Of a stretch of DNA of 64,000 nucleotides, positions 41,947 through 51,439 are shown piece after piece. The position numbers were made by a program, and so were the translations under genes. Within the stretch, counting starts at the first letter, position 1; every line of letters starts with the position of its first letter. The notes under the pieces were generated by a model. It saw only the letters and a list, made by a program, of their open reading frames with translations, was not told the origin of the DNA and searched no databases. The stretch comes from Alphaproteobacteria bacterium (lineage in GTDB: Bacteria; Pseudomonadota; Alphaproteobacteria; UBA2136; UBA6156), in assembly GCA_027485835.1 (NCBI GenBank), contig JAIXQG010000002.1, positions 388,232-452,231 of the forward strand, in the 5' to 3' direction.

Positions 41947-43062
41947 ATGAACCAGCCTAGCCCGAGTGCCGGCGATGTTTCCGCGTCGCCTTTTCTGCGC
42001 ATGGCCTACGACGATCCGCTCACCTTCGGGTGGCGGCTGCGCGCCTTGCTGGAACTCAAGCACCAGAGTGCCTCCCCCAAGACCGCCGAGGACGACAAGA
42101 TATGCCTTGTTAATCTGGGCCTGTACCTACGCGACAAGCACGGCGCCCAAACCTGCCATGCCGTGTGCATGTATCTGGACGGTACGTTGGACTGGCCCGC
42201 CTCCCTGCTTGAGGCGGTACCGACTTACCTGAAGCAGAGCCACGCCGCTCTGCTGGACAGCCTTCTGACACCGGAGGTGAGTGAGCGGATGCTGGCTTAC
42301 AAGGCGAAGCATCAGGACGCGGAAGCCCAACGGCCAAGATTGGATCCGCCTAAGAGTGCCACGCCTACGCCTGCCATGAGTCTGTCTCCTCGTGCGCGGA
42401 AAATTCTGGAAGAGATGCAGACCCGTGACAGGGCCGTATCTGTGCCGCGTCCTCCTCGGCCTTTGCCGGTTAAGGAGCCACCACCGGTAACGACACCCGC
42501 CTACATCCGGCCCGTGGTCCGCCGCCCCCCTGTGCGTAAGTTACGCGCCGAGGGGACACCCGCACCGGAGCCACCGACAGTCGACACTCCTGTTATGGCG
42601 TGTGAGGCTCCGGTTGCATTGGTAGCTATGCCAGAAGCTCTGGTAGCCGTTGTTGAGACCACCCCTCTCCCGATGGGAGAGATGGCGTTGAAAACCCCGT
42701 TAGCTGAAGACTTGCTGCAGCCCTTGACTGTACCGGACACCCCGACAACGGCGGTCAGAACACCTTCCATCCCGCCGCTTGACCCGCGGCTGGTGGAGAT
42801 TATCCGGCGGGCCAAGCTTAACAACGGCGTGCCTCTCAATCGGGATATCCGGCAGTTACGTGCCAAGTTAAACATCCCTCAAGCCGAGGTGGTCGAGAGA
42901 CTGAAACGGCATGGGTTTTATCCCGATAAAACGCCGGAACAGGTGTCGAACCTTCTCAACAATACGCTGAGTGGATTGACAAAATGGTCGGAGTACCTGA
43001 TGCGCGGACTTCTGGTCGCGTTTCATCTGACTGAAGACGAGATGGTGCGTGCACTTGCTTAA
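41947..43062 (+). CDS. Unknown proline-rich protein (371 aa)
   Basis: ATG 41947 is preferred because GAGG lies six bases upstream; an ATG at 41935 is in frame. The N-terminal 110 residues are globular (MAYDDPLTFGWRLRALLELK, ICLVNLGLYLRDKHG). The middle, about 140-275, is Pro/Val/Ala-rich and disordered-looking (VPRPPRPLPVKEPPP). The C-terminal 90 residues are helical and basic (LNNGVPLNRDIRQLRAKLN, VERLKRHGFYPDKTPEQV) and could bind DNA; that is speculation. No signal or membrane segment. No family recognised. Confidence 0.72.
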   Translation: MNQPSPSAGDVSASPFLRMAYDDPLTFGWRLRALLELKHQSASPKTAEDDKICLVNLGLYLRDKHGAQTCHAVCMYLDGTLDWPASLLEAVPTYLKQSHAALLDSLLTPEVSERMLAYKAKHQDAEAQRPRLDPPKSATPTPAMSLSPRARKILEEMQTRDRAVSVPRPPRPLPVKEPPPVTTPAYIRPVVRRPPVRKLRAEGTPAPEPPTVDTPVMACEAPVALVAMPEALVAVVETTPLPMGEMALKTPLAEDLLQPLTVPDTPTTAVRTPSIPPLDPRLVEIIRRAKLNNGVPLNRDIRQLRAKLNIPQAEVVERLKRHGFYPDKTPEQVSNLLNNTLSGLTKWSEYLMRGLLVAFHLTEDEMVRALA

Positions 43063-43085
43063 GCACGGCCAACTGCCTGAATCAT

Positions 43086-43118
43086 GAGGGCCGGAGATGT
43101 TTCTCCGGCCCTCTTTTT
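43086..43118 (+). terminator. Terminator after the proline-rich protein gene
   Basis: A perfect 12-bp stem (43086-43097 with 43102-43113), loop TGTT, followed by TTTTT. Confidence 0.9.
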
Positions 43119-43161
43119 AGGATGGATGGAGCTTATCTAACGAAGCGTAATGGCTAATTGA

Positions 43162-43190
43162 TTGACATAGCTTCTTTTTGCGAATATGTA
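43162..43190 (+). promoter_or_regulatory. Probable sigma-70-type promoter of the repeat-protein gene
   Basis: A perfect -35 TTGACA (43162-43167), 17-bp spacer, and TATGTA (43185-43190). The leader then contains CACAAC-TTTTT-GTTGTG (43208-43224), a small hairpin about 45 bp before the start codon. Confidence 0.5.
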
Positions 43191-43269
43191 TGCAGTGTCA
43201 AAGATTCCACAACTTTTTGTTGTGAACTTGATATATCGAAATGTCCGTTCTCTCATACGAGGTATTCTC

Positions 43270-44106
43270 ATGAAACCCCGCTTTACACTTAGCATGCTGT
43301 TCGCAGCATTGCTGCTGATGGCCGCACCGGTCACCGGCTTTGAAAAGGCAAGCGTCGCGTTCGCACAGGACGACGACGCTTCCAGAGGTGGCTCTGAAAA
43401 GGGCGGCCACGACAAGGACGATGACTCCGACAAGGGTGGTAACAAGCCCGGCAAGGACAATGACTCCGACAAGGGTGGCAACAAGCCCGGCAAGGACAAT
43501 GACTCCGACAAGGGTGGTAACAAGCCCGACAAGGACAATGACTCCGACAAGGGTGGCAACAAGCCCGACAAGGACAATGACTCCGACAAGGGTGGTAACA
43601 AGCCCGACAAGGACGGCCCCGGCAAAGACCACGGTCCGGGACCGAAAGACCCCAAGCCCGGCCATGACGACGATGACGATCATCACGGCCCTGGCCCCAA
43701 GGATCCGAAACCTGGTCACGACGACGATGATCATCACGGCCCAGGACCCAAGGATCCGAAGCCCGGCCATGACGACGATGACGATCATCATGGCCCCGGT
43801 CCCAAGGATCCGAAGCCTGGTCATGACGACGATGATCATCACGGCCCAGGACCCAAGGATCCGAAGCCTGGTCATGGTCATGGTCATGGTCACGGTCCGA
43901 AGGATCCCAAACCGGTGGATCCGAAGCCGGTTGATCCCAAACCGGTAGATCCGACTCCGACGCCTTCGACTCCGGCGCCTGACAACGCCAAGGTCACCCG
44001 CAGTGGTGGTGGTGGCAGCTCGGCTTCTACGGTCTGCTCGTGGGAGTATCGCAAGAAGCACGGCATTGGCTTCTTCGAACGCTGCTACTGGCCGCCGAAG
44101 AAGTGA
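43270..44106 (+). CDS. Secreted, highly repetitive Asp/Lys/Gly/His/Pro-rich protein
   Basis: A 278-residue protein. A signal peptide covers about 1-33 (MKPRFTLSMLFAALLLMAAP ... AFAQ). Then come five copies of a 13-residue repeat SDKGGNKPxKDND, followed by alternating 18- and 17-residue repeats GPGPKDPKPGHDDDD(D)HH, a GHGHGHGH run, a PVDPKPVDPKPVDP linker and a short folded-looking tail with two cysteines (VCSWEYRKKHGIGFFERCYW). Dense Asp/His suggests binding of Ca2+, Zn2+ or Ni2+, but this is inference. The DNA repeats match the protein repeats, so copy number can change by slippage. No homologue recognised. Confidence 0.8.
   Translation: MKPRFTLSMLFAALLLMAAPVTGFEKASVAFAQDDDASRGGSEKGGHDKDDDSDKGGNKPGKDNDSDKGGNKPGKDNDSDKGGNKPDKDNDSDKGGNKPDKDNDSDKGGNKPDKDGPGKDHGPGPKDPKPGHDDDDDHHGPGPKDPKPGHDDDDHHGPGPKDPKPGHDDDDDHHGPGPKDPKPGHDDDDHHGPGPKDPKPGHGHGHGHGPKDPKPVDPKPVDPKPVDPTPTPSTPAPDNAKVTRSGGGGSSASTVCSWEYRKKHGIGFFERCYWPPKK
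43423..43617 (+). repeat. Five tandem 39-bp repeats
   Basis: Unit GACTCCGACAAGGGTGG... starts at 43423, 43462, 43501, 43540 and 43579, each 39 bp apart and nearly identical (mostly GGT/GGC and GGC/GAC variants). In frame, encoding the 13-residue repeat. The third-position variation alternates between copies, indicating block duplication. Confidence 0.92.
43633..43890 (+). repeat. Alternating 54/51-bp in-frame repeats
   Basis: Encodes GPGPKDPKPGHDDDDDHH (18) then the same with one Asp fewer (17), twice over, giving a 105-bp higher-order unit, then a partial fifth copy. Read on the other strand it also yields an open frame, an artefact of the repeat composition. Confidence 0.85.
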
Positions 44107-44133
44107 TCGTCATCACCCCTGACACACGATACC

Positions 44134-44165
44134 CCCGGCAGCTAGTCTGCCGGGTTCTTTTTTTT
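44134..44165 (+). terminator. Terminator of the repeat-protein gene
   Basis: CCCGGCAG (44134-44141) and CTGCCGGG (44147-44154), 5-nt loop, followed by TTCTTTTTTTT. Confidence 0.85.
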
Positions 44166-44172
44166 ATTCTGC

Positions 44173-44204
44173 AAAAAAACCGGCGAGGAACGCCGGTTTT
44201 TTTT
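44173..44204. terminator. typA terminator (bidirectional)
   Basis: ACCGGCG (44179-44185) and CGCCGGT (44191-44197) with seven As before and seven Ts after; just downstream of the typA stop on the minus strand. Confidence 0.85.
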
Positions 44205-44217
44205 GGTTGTGCGAGGC

Positions 44218-46047
44218 TTACTCGCCGCTGCGGCGCATGCGCTTGCGGGCGTTGGCGTCGAGACCCTTTTTGCGCAGGCGGATGTTCTGGGGGGTCACTT
44301 CCACCAGTTCGTCTTCCTCGATGTAGGTCAGCGCGTATTCCAGCGTGATCTGGCGCGGCGGGGTGAGGCGCACGGCGTCGTCCTTACCGGCAGCGCGCAC
44401 GTTGGTGAGCTTCTTGGCGTGGGTCGGGTTGACTTCGAGGTCGTCGGTACGGCTGTTTTCACCAATGATCATGCCGTCGTAAGCCTCGACACCGCCACCG
44501 ATGAACAGGACGCCACGGGCTTCCAGTTCGTTCAGGATGTACGGGGTAGTGGTACCTTGGGCCATGCTGACCAGCACGCCGTTGCGGCGGCCAGCCGGGT
44601 TAGACTTGACCGGACCGTACTCTTTAAACTGGCGGGTGAGGATACCGGTACCGCGGGTGTCGGTGAGGAACTCAGAGCGGTAACCGATCATGCCGCGCGA
44701 CGGGCCGACGAAGATCAGGCGCTGCTTGCCGTGGTGGTCGGAAATCATGTTGACCATTTCGGCACGGCGGAGACCCATTTTCTCCATAACGACACCGGAA
44801 AATTCTTCATCCACGTCGACGATGATGTCTTCATACGGTTCCAACTTCACGCCGTTCTCTTCGCGGAAGATGATTTCCGGACGGGAAATGCTGAGCTCGA
44901 AGCCTTCGCGGCGCATGTTTTCGATCAGCACACCGAGGTGCAATTCGCCGCGGCCCATCACACGGAAGGACTCGGCGGTGCTGCCTTGGGTTACGATCAG
45001 ACCCACGTTGGTTTCGGCTTCGCTGAACAGGCGGTTTCCGATTTCGCGCGAGGTCAGGCGCTTGCCTTCGCGGCCGCAGAGGGGAGAGTCGTTCACCGAG
45101 AAGGTCATCATCATCGTCGGCGGGTCGATTTCGACAGCTGGCAGAGCCTTGGTGACGGACGGATCGCAAATGGTGTGGGAGACATAGGCATTGGCCAGAC
45201 CGGCGATGGCGACGATATCACCTGCGGTGGCTTCTTCGCCGGGGATCTTCTTCAGGCCCTGGAAGTTGAAGACCTGTACGACCTTGCCCTTGTCGATTTC
45301 GTTGCCGTGGGAGTCGATGGCCTTGATCTGTTGGTTTTTACGCACCACACCGCTGTAAACGCGGCCGGTGGCAATACGACCGACGAATTCGTTACGCTCC
45401 ACCATGCTGACCAGCATCTGGAACGGGGCGGTGGTGTCGGCGACCGGGCCGGGCACGTGCTCCTTCACGAGGTCGAGCAGCGCGAAGCAGTCGGTGGTAG
45501 GCTTTTTGTAGTCATCCGACACCCAGCCATCGCGGCCAACGGCGTAGAGAATCGGGAAGTCGAGCTGTTCGGAAGTCGCGCCGAGGCTGTCGAAGAGGTC
45601 GAAGGTTTCGTTCACCACTTCTTCCGGACGGGCGTCGGAACGGTCAATCTTGTTGATCACCAGAATCGGACGCAGGCCAAGTTGCAGAGCCTTGCCCAGC
45701 ACGAACTTGGTTTGCGGCATCGGGCCTTCGGAGGAGTCGACCAGCAGCACGCAGCCATCCACCATACCCAGAATACGCTCCACTTCGCCACCGAAGTCGG
45801 CGTGTCCGGGGGTGTCTACCACGTTAATACGGGTGCCCTTGTAGTTAATGGCGGTGGTTTTGGCCAGAATGGTGATACCGCGCTCACGCTCGATATCGTT
45901 GCTGTCCATGGCGCGTTCCGCCACTTTTTCATTCTCGGCAAAGGTACCGGTTTGTTTGAGGAGAGCGTCAACGAGGGTGGTCTTCCCGTGGTCCACGTGA
46001 GCGATAATGGCGATATTACGGATATCAGTGCGGCGTGTTTGAGTCAT
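44218..46047 (-). CDS. typA: Ribosome-associated GTPase TypA/BipA
   Basis: A 609-residue translational GTPase. The G domain begins at residue 8 with [19 protein letters not shown] (P-loop), RERGITI (switch I region), [12 protein letters not shown] (switch II), NKIDR and the G5 region. Domains II, III and V and the TypA-specific C-terminal domain follow. It assists 50S assembly and stress adaptation. The ATG at 46047 has AAGGAGG upstream; a longer frame to 46083 lacks support. It is separated from the divergent rhlE by 238 bp. Confidence 0.96.
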   Translation of the reverse strand: MTQTRRTDIRNIAIIAHVDHGKTTLVDALLKQTGTFAENEKVAERAMDSNDIERERGITILAKTTAINYKGTRINVVDTPGHADFGGEVERILGMVDGCVLLVDSSEGPMPQTKFVLGKALQLGLRPILVINKIDRSDARPEEVVNETFDLFDSLGATSEQLDFPILYAVGRDGWVSDDYKKPTTDCFALLDLVKEHVPGPVADTTAPFQMLVSMVERNEFVGRIATGRVYSGVVRKNQQIKAIDSHGNEIDKGKVVQVFNFQGLKKIPGEEATAGDIVAIAGLANAYVSHTICDPSVTKALPAVEIDPPTMMMTFSVNDSPLCGREGKRLTSREIGNRLFSEAETNVGLIVTQGSTAESFRVMGRGELHLGVLIENMRREGFELSISRPEIIFREENGVKLEPYEDIIVDVDEEFSGVVMEKMGLRRAEMVNMISDHHGKQRLIFVGPSRGMIGYRSEFLTDTRGTGILTRQFKEYGPVKSNPAGRRNGVLVSMAQGTTTPYILNELEARGVLFIGGGVEAYDGMIIGENSRTDDLEVNPTHAKKLTNVRAAGKDDAVRLTPPRQITLEYALTYIEEDELVEVTPQNIRLRKKGLDANARKRMRRSGE

Positions 46048-46285
46048 GGCCTCCTTGTAGTTGCAAAGTTGGGAAATTACCACCCCTTAGATGCGCTTTT
46101 TCGAAAAAAACGAAACTCATGGGTTGTAAGTTGTAAGGAATTGCTCCATATGACCCCTAGCACTTCAAGAACCTTTACGGAATTGGTTCAGGCGCCTTAA
46201 CGCAGCCAGATACGGCCTAGGAGCCCCGAAAGGGACCCCTTACAAGACCGTACGAGCGCCGCACCAACGATGAAAAGGATCTTTC

Positions 46286-47842
<1,557 letters not shown>

Positions 47843-47857
47843 GGGTTAGCGCCATAT

Positions 47858-47886
47858 AACAGACCGGCTTTAAGGCCGGTCTGTTG
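47858..47886. terminator. Bidirectional terminator
   Basis: AACAGACCGGC (47858-47868) and GCCGGTCTGTT (47875-47885), 11-bp stem, between rhlE and the convergent Cys4 gene. Confidence 0.75.
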
Positions 47887-47903
47887 CGTTTGAGAGGTGG
47901 TTG

Positions 47904-48182
47904 TTAGTTCTGGCAGCTGCAGTAAATGGTCTTCATCGGTACATCGACACAGGTACCGGCTGAGCCGTCAACCGGTTTGAACAACCGGCCTTGCTCGTTG
48001 CACGATACGGCCATTTCCACAACCGCGCTGAGTTCCTTCAACTTAGCTTCCGCGGCTTTGGAGCGTTCGATCACATCCTTATAGCTCTCGCCGTAAGGTT
48101 GTTCGATGGTGGACGTGGACTCTTGCGCCTGAAGCGTAAGCGGACAGACAAGTAGGGCCAGAGAGAGAATTATTCGCTGCAT
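47904..48182 (-). CDS. Small secreted Cys4 protein, paralogue 1 (92 aa)
   Basis: Signal peptide at about 1-20 (MQRIILSLALLVCPLTLQAQ). The mature part has a helix with heptad-like spacing (VIERSKAAEAKLKELSAVVE) and then Cys61, Cys78, Cys88, Cys90: C-x16-C-x9-C-x-C. The last residues are YCSCQN. The same C-x(n)-C-x9-C-x-C ending, and a [KR]-[ML]-[FY]-x-P motif just after the first Cys (GRLFKP here), occur in the two upstream neighbours, so the three are paralogues. The start overlaps the stop of the previous gene by 13 bp. Function unknown. Confidence 0.75.
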   Translation of the reverse strand: MQRIILSLALLVCPLTLQAQESTSTIEQPYGESYKDVIERSKAAEAKLKELSAVVEMAVSCNEQGRLFKPVDGSAGTCVDVPMKTIYCSCQN

Positions 48183-48463
48183 GTACAGTTCTTCTTTTGA
48201 GGTGGCAGGGCAACACAACCGCTCGGCGTGTACATCTTGCTTTGGGCGTAACAGACTTTCATGGCATCGACCTTGGATTGCAAGTCCTTCACCTTGGCTT
48301 CGGTCAGTTTCAGGTTAGCTTCCAAGGTGCGGCGGATGGAATCGTGTCGTACGTTTTGGCCAACCGACTCCATACCCTGCGACCATGCCGGCAGAACCCC
48401 TGCCAGACAGACGGTAAGCAAGACGATGCCACGTAGACACTGGTCTTGTGTGCGCAAACTCAT
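48170..48463 (-). CDS. Small secreted Cys4 protein, paralogue 2 (97 aa)
   Basis: Signal peptide at about 1-29 (hydrophobic GIVLLTVCLAGVLPAWSQG). A helix with heptad spacing (TLEANLKLTEAKVKDLQSKV) precedes Cys71, Cys83, Cys93 and Cys95: C-x11-C-x9-C-x-C. The K-M-Y-T-P motif follows the first Cys. Ends NCTCSE. It is the middle gene of three; the upstream paralogue stops 19 bp before its start and the downstream one starts inside its 3' end. Two disulfides are plausible if exported. Confidence 0.75.
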   Translation of the reverse strand: MSLRTQDQCLRGIVLLTVCLAGVLPAWSQGMESVGQNVRHDSIRRTLEANLKLTEAKVKDLQSKVDAMKVCYAQSKMYTPSGCVALPPQKKNCTCSE

Positions 48464-48482
48464 GGGTGTGTGTGTCCTTTTG

Positions 48483-49154
48483 TTATTTTTTGCTACCGGA
48501 AGACGATTTGCCCGACGAGCTGGACGACTTACTGGAAGAACTGGAGGATTTGCTCGATGACGAGCTGGCCGATGAACCGCCCCAGCTACTGCCGCTGGAC
48601 CAACCGGATTTACTGGTACTGCTGCGGGTTGAGGAACTGCTCGTCTCTTTGTATCCGCTGCCATAACTGGAACCTTTGGAGGAAATGCTGCCACCGACGG
48701 ATTTAGCGGCTGATTCCGCCGCGGCTTTGTTGCCGTGATAACTCGAGACACGACCATTGGCGTCGCGTACCTGATAACTGGCCTCTTTGGGCTCGTTGCC
48801 ACCACGGCCACCGCCACTGCCGCGACCGTTGCCACCACCGGAGGCTTGGCATCCGCAGACCTGTTCCGGTTGCGGGAACGGGGCACAGCCGCCATTGCCG
48901 TTGGCACGGGCGGGTGCGTACATCATCCCCTTGGCAGAACATTCGCCGAGCTTTTTAAGACGCAGATCCACCATGCCCACACCCATGGTGCTGGCTTGCA
49001 TCTTGCTGCTGAGGGCCGATTGGCGTTGGGAATCCTCCAAATGCCCCGTTGAGGTTGTCTCCAAGGCATTGACAGCGACTAACGGTGACAGGGCTACCGA
49101 TAGCAAAAGACATACCCCATGGGGCTTCATGACATTTCGTTTTTTTATTCGCAT
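48483..49154 (-). CDS. Secreted Cys4 protein, paralogue 3, with long Ser/Gly tail (223 aa)
   Basis: Signal peptide at 1-30 (HGVCLLLSVALSPLVAVNA). Cys72, Cys90, Cys100, Cys102 follow as C-x17-C-x9-C-x-C, with GMMYAP after the first Cys, matching the two downstream paralogues. The C-terminal 120 residues are unlike them: GGGNGRGSGGGRGG, a short YQVRDANGRVSSYHG segment, then a Ser-rich tail (SSSSSKSSSSSSKSS). An AGAGAGG 10 bp upstream supports the 49154 start. It lies 72 bp after flhA on the same strand, so the trio may be transcribed with the flagellar operon. Confidence 0.75.
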   Translation of the reverse strand: MRIKKRNVMKPHGVCLLLSVALSPLVAVNALETTSTGHLEDSQRQSALSSKMQASTMGVGMVDLRLKKLGECSAKGMMYAPARANGNGGCAPFPQPEQVCGCQASGGGNGRGSGGGRGGNEPKEASYQVRDANGRVSSYHGNKAAAESAAKSVGGSISSKGSSYGSGYKETSSSSTRSSTSKSGWSSGSSWGGSSASSSSSKSSSSSSKSSSSSGKSSSGSKK

Positions 49155-49226
49155 GGCGATAGGCCTCTCTTGTAGCTCTTTATGGGCTACGTTACCGAGA
49201 TTGCTGACAGTTTACCGACAGTGGCG

Positions 49227-51314
49227 CTACACGGTGGCAACGGTGCGGAGTTTGGCGCGGGGGGATATTTCGCCCTGCGAGAGGACTGCGACGGTGGGCA
49301 GGCTGCGCTCCAGCAGCAAACGCGCGAAGGGGCGCGCGCTGGGCGAGGTGAGCAGAATAGGTGAGACGCCGCTGTTAAATTGTTTGGTGAACGTTTCCGA
49401 CGCGCTGCGCAGGAAGGTTTGGATTTTATCCGGTGCCATCGCCAATTGACGCTCTTCGCCGTTGGTGAGAATGGCGTCGGTGAACTCGCGCTCCCATGCC
49501 GGTGACAGCGCGACGATCGCCATAATGCCGTCGCCGCCGACGTGCTGGGCGGTGATCTGACGGGAAATGCGGCTGCGCACGTGCTCGGTCAGCAAGGTGA
49601 GATTGCGCTGGCCGGGCATGACTTCGGCCAAGGCTTCCAAGATACCCGGCAGGTCGCGGATGCTGACCCTCTCCCGCAGCAGGTTTTGCAGAACCTTTTG
49701 CAGCACCGGTTTGGAGATTTTATCCGGAACCAATTCGTCGATCAGTTTGCCGTGGGTGCCACGGATTTCGTCGAGCAGTTTATCGAGCTCGGAGCGCGTC
49801 AGCAGGTCGGCCAGATTGTCCTTCACGATTTCGGTGAGGTGCGTGACGACCACGTTGGCGTTGTCCACCACCGTATAACCATTGAACTGCGCGTTTTCGC
49901 GCTGGGTGTCGGCAATCCATTTCGCGGGCAAACCGAAGGTCGGTTCAATCGTGTCCTTACCTTCAATCCGCGCGGCGGCGCCACCGGTCGGGTCCATCGC
50001 CAGCAGCATGCCGGGCTCCAATGCGCCGCCACCGGCTTTGGTTTCCTTGATATAAATCTGGTACTCGCCGGGCTTCAGCTGGAGGTTATCCTGAATGCGC
50101 ACCGACGGAATGACGAAGCCCATATCCCGTGCCAGCTGGCGGCGGGTGGCCTTGATTTGCTCGGTCAGGCGGCCGCCCTTCGATTCGTCGATAAGGTTAA
50201 GCAGGCCATAGCCCAATTCCAGACGCAGGGTATCGACGTGGAGCAGGCTGGCCAGCGGTTGCTCCACCGGTGCGGCGGCGGCTTGTTTTTCGGTGATTTT
50301 TTCGGCCACGCGGGCGGCGGCTTGCTGTTGCGCGGCCTTGCGTTCTTTCTGCAATACATACCAGCCCCCTGCCCCGATGGAACCGGCCAGCAGCCAGAAC
50401 GGCAGAACCGGCATATCCGGCAGCAGGGAAATCAGGAAAATAAGGCCCGCTGCCACAAACAGGGCGCGCGGGCTGGAGGCCATCTGGCCAAACAGCACGG
50501 TACCGGCACCCTGCGTGGTACCGGACTTAGCGACCAGCATACCGGCGGCGATGGAGATGGTGAGCGCGGGGATGTAGGCGACCAGACCATCGCCCACGGT
50601 GAGCAGCACGTAGCGGTTGGCGGCGTCGGCAATCGTCATGTCGTGTTGCATGGTGCCGACCACAATCCCCATAATCACGTTGATGACGGTGATGATGAGA
50701 CCGGCGATGGCATCTCCGCGGACGAACTTGCTGGCACCGTCCATCGCCCCGAAGAAGCTGGTTTCTTGCTCGAGCTCGGAGCGGCGGGTGCGGGCCTGCT
50801 CTTCATTGATGAGGCCGGCATTCAGGTCGGCGTCGATCGCCATCTGTTTACCGGGCAGGCTATCCAGCGTGAAACGGGCGGCCACTTCGGCAATACGGCC
50901 AGAACCTTTGGTGATGACGATGAAGTTGACCAGAATCAGCACCGAGAAGATGACCAGACCGATAACGAAGTTACCGCCCATGATGACTTTACCGAAGGCC
51001 TCGATGATATGACCGGCGGCGGCCTCGCTCTGGTGACCTTCTTCCAGAATCAGGCGGGTGGAGGCGACGTTGAGTGCCAGGCGGAACGTGGTAGTGACCA
51101 GCAACAGCATGGGGAACGAGGTGAACTCTAACGCCCGTTTGACGAACATGACGGTGAGCAGGATGAGGATACCCAGCGTGATGTTGGCAGCGATGAAAAT
51201 ATCCATCATGAAGGCCGGCAGCGGCACGAAGAACATCACGATGAGCCCGATAACGCCCAGCGCCAACAGAACGTCTTTCTGCTGGGCGTTGGCGATTAAG
51301 GCGCGATAGTCCAT
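49227..51314 (-). CDS. flhA: Flagellar type III export apparatus protein FlhA
   Basis: A 695-residue protein (counting from ATG 51314). About eight N-terminal helices lead to the FHIPEP-type loop region (TKGSGRIAEVAARFTLDSLPGKQ, shown in part: GKGSGRIAEVAARFTLD-like) and a large cytosolic export-gate domain with VIPSVRIQDNL. It forms the proton-driven export gate nonamer. The frame is open upstream to 51383; 51314 is chosen on family length, with a weak ribosome site. The gene follows flbD on the same strand. Confidence 0.95.
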   Translation of the reverse strand: MDYRALIANAQQKDVLLALGVIGLIVMFFVPLPAFMMDIFIAANITLGILILLTVMFVKRALEFTSFPMLLLVTTTFRLALNVASTRLILEEGHQSEAAAGHIIEAFGKVIMGGNFVIGLVIFSVLILVNFIVITKGSGRIAEVAARFTLDSLPGKQMAIDADLNAGLINEEQARTRRSELEQETSFFGAMDGASKFVRGDAIAGLIITVINVIMGIVVGTMQHDMTIADAANRYVLLTVGDGLVAYIPALTISIAAGMLVAKSGTTQGAGTVLFGQMASSPRALFVAAGLIFLISLLPDMPVLPFWLLAGSIGAGGWYVLQKERKAAQQQAAARVAEKITEKQAAAAPVEQPLASLLHVDTLRLELGYGLLNLIDESKGGRLTEQIKATRRQLARDMGFVIPSVRIQDNLQLKPGEYQIYIKETKAGGGALEPGMLLAMDPTGGAAARIEGKDTIEPTFGLPAKWIADTQRENAQFNGYTVVDNANVVVTHLTEIVKDNLADLLTRSELDKLLDEIRGTHGKLIDELVPDKISKPVLQKVLQNLLRERVSIRDLPGILEALAEVMPGQRNLTLLTEHVRSRISRQITAQHVGGDGIMAIVALSPAWEREFTDAILTNGEERQLAMAPDKIQTFLRSASETFTKQFNSGVSPILLTSPSARPFARLLLERSLPTVAVLSQGEISPRAKLRTVATV

Positions 51315-51439
51315 GAATTCCAGAGGGTTGATGATTATTCTCGTTTCTGGCGGCATTGTGCCTGAAAACATGCGCACAGCCAAGCGTCTGGGCGTTTAAA
51401 AGCGCCGGATTGATGCGGGAACGCTACGCTGAAAGAGGA

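Noticed and set aside
43423..43890. Tandem repeats considered as a CRISPR array
   Set aside because: There are no unique spacers, the repeats abut directly, and they are in frame inside a coding sequence.
43198..44061. Open frame on the minus strand across the repeats, hydrophobic and Val/Ile-rich
   Set aside because: Generated by the reverse complement of GAC/GAT and CCC/AAG repeat codons; the plus strand has a signal peptide, promoter and terminator.
44203..46200. 665-codon open frame antisense to typA
   Set aside because: Composition-driven shadow; the typA frame on the minus strand carries all GTPase motifs and a good ribosome site.
46048..46285. Considered for a riboswitch or small RNA upstream of rhlE
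   Set aside because: Only weak local hairpins and no recognisable aptamer core or terminator-antiterminator pair.
49542..51131. 529-codon frame antisense to flhA
   Set aside because: Shadow of the FlhA coding sequence with no recognisable protein features.
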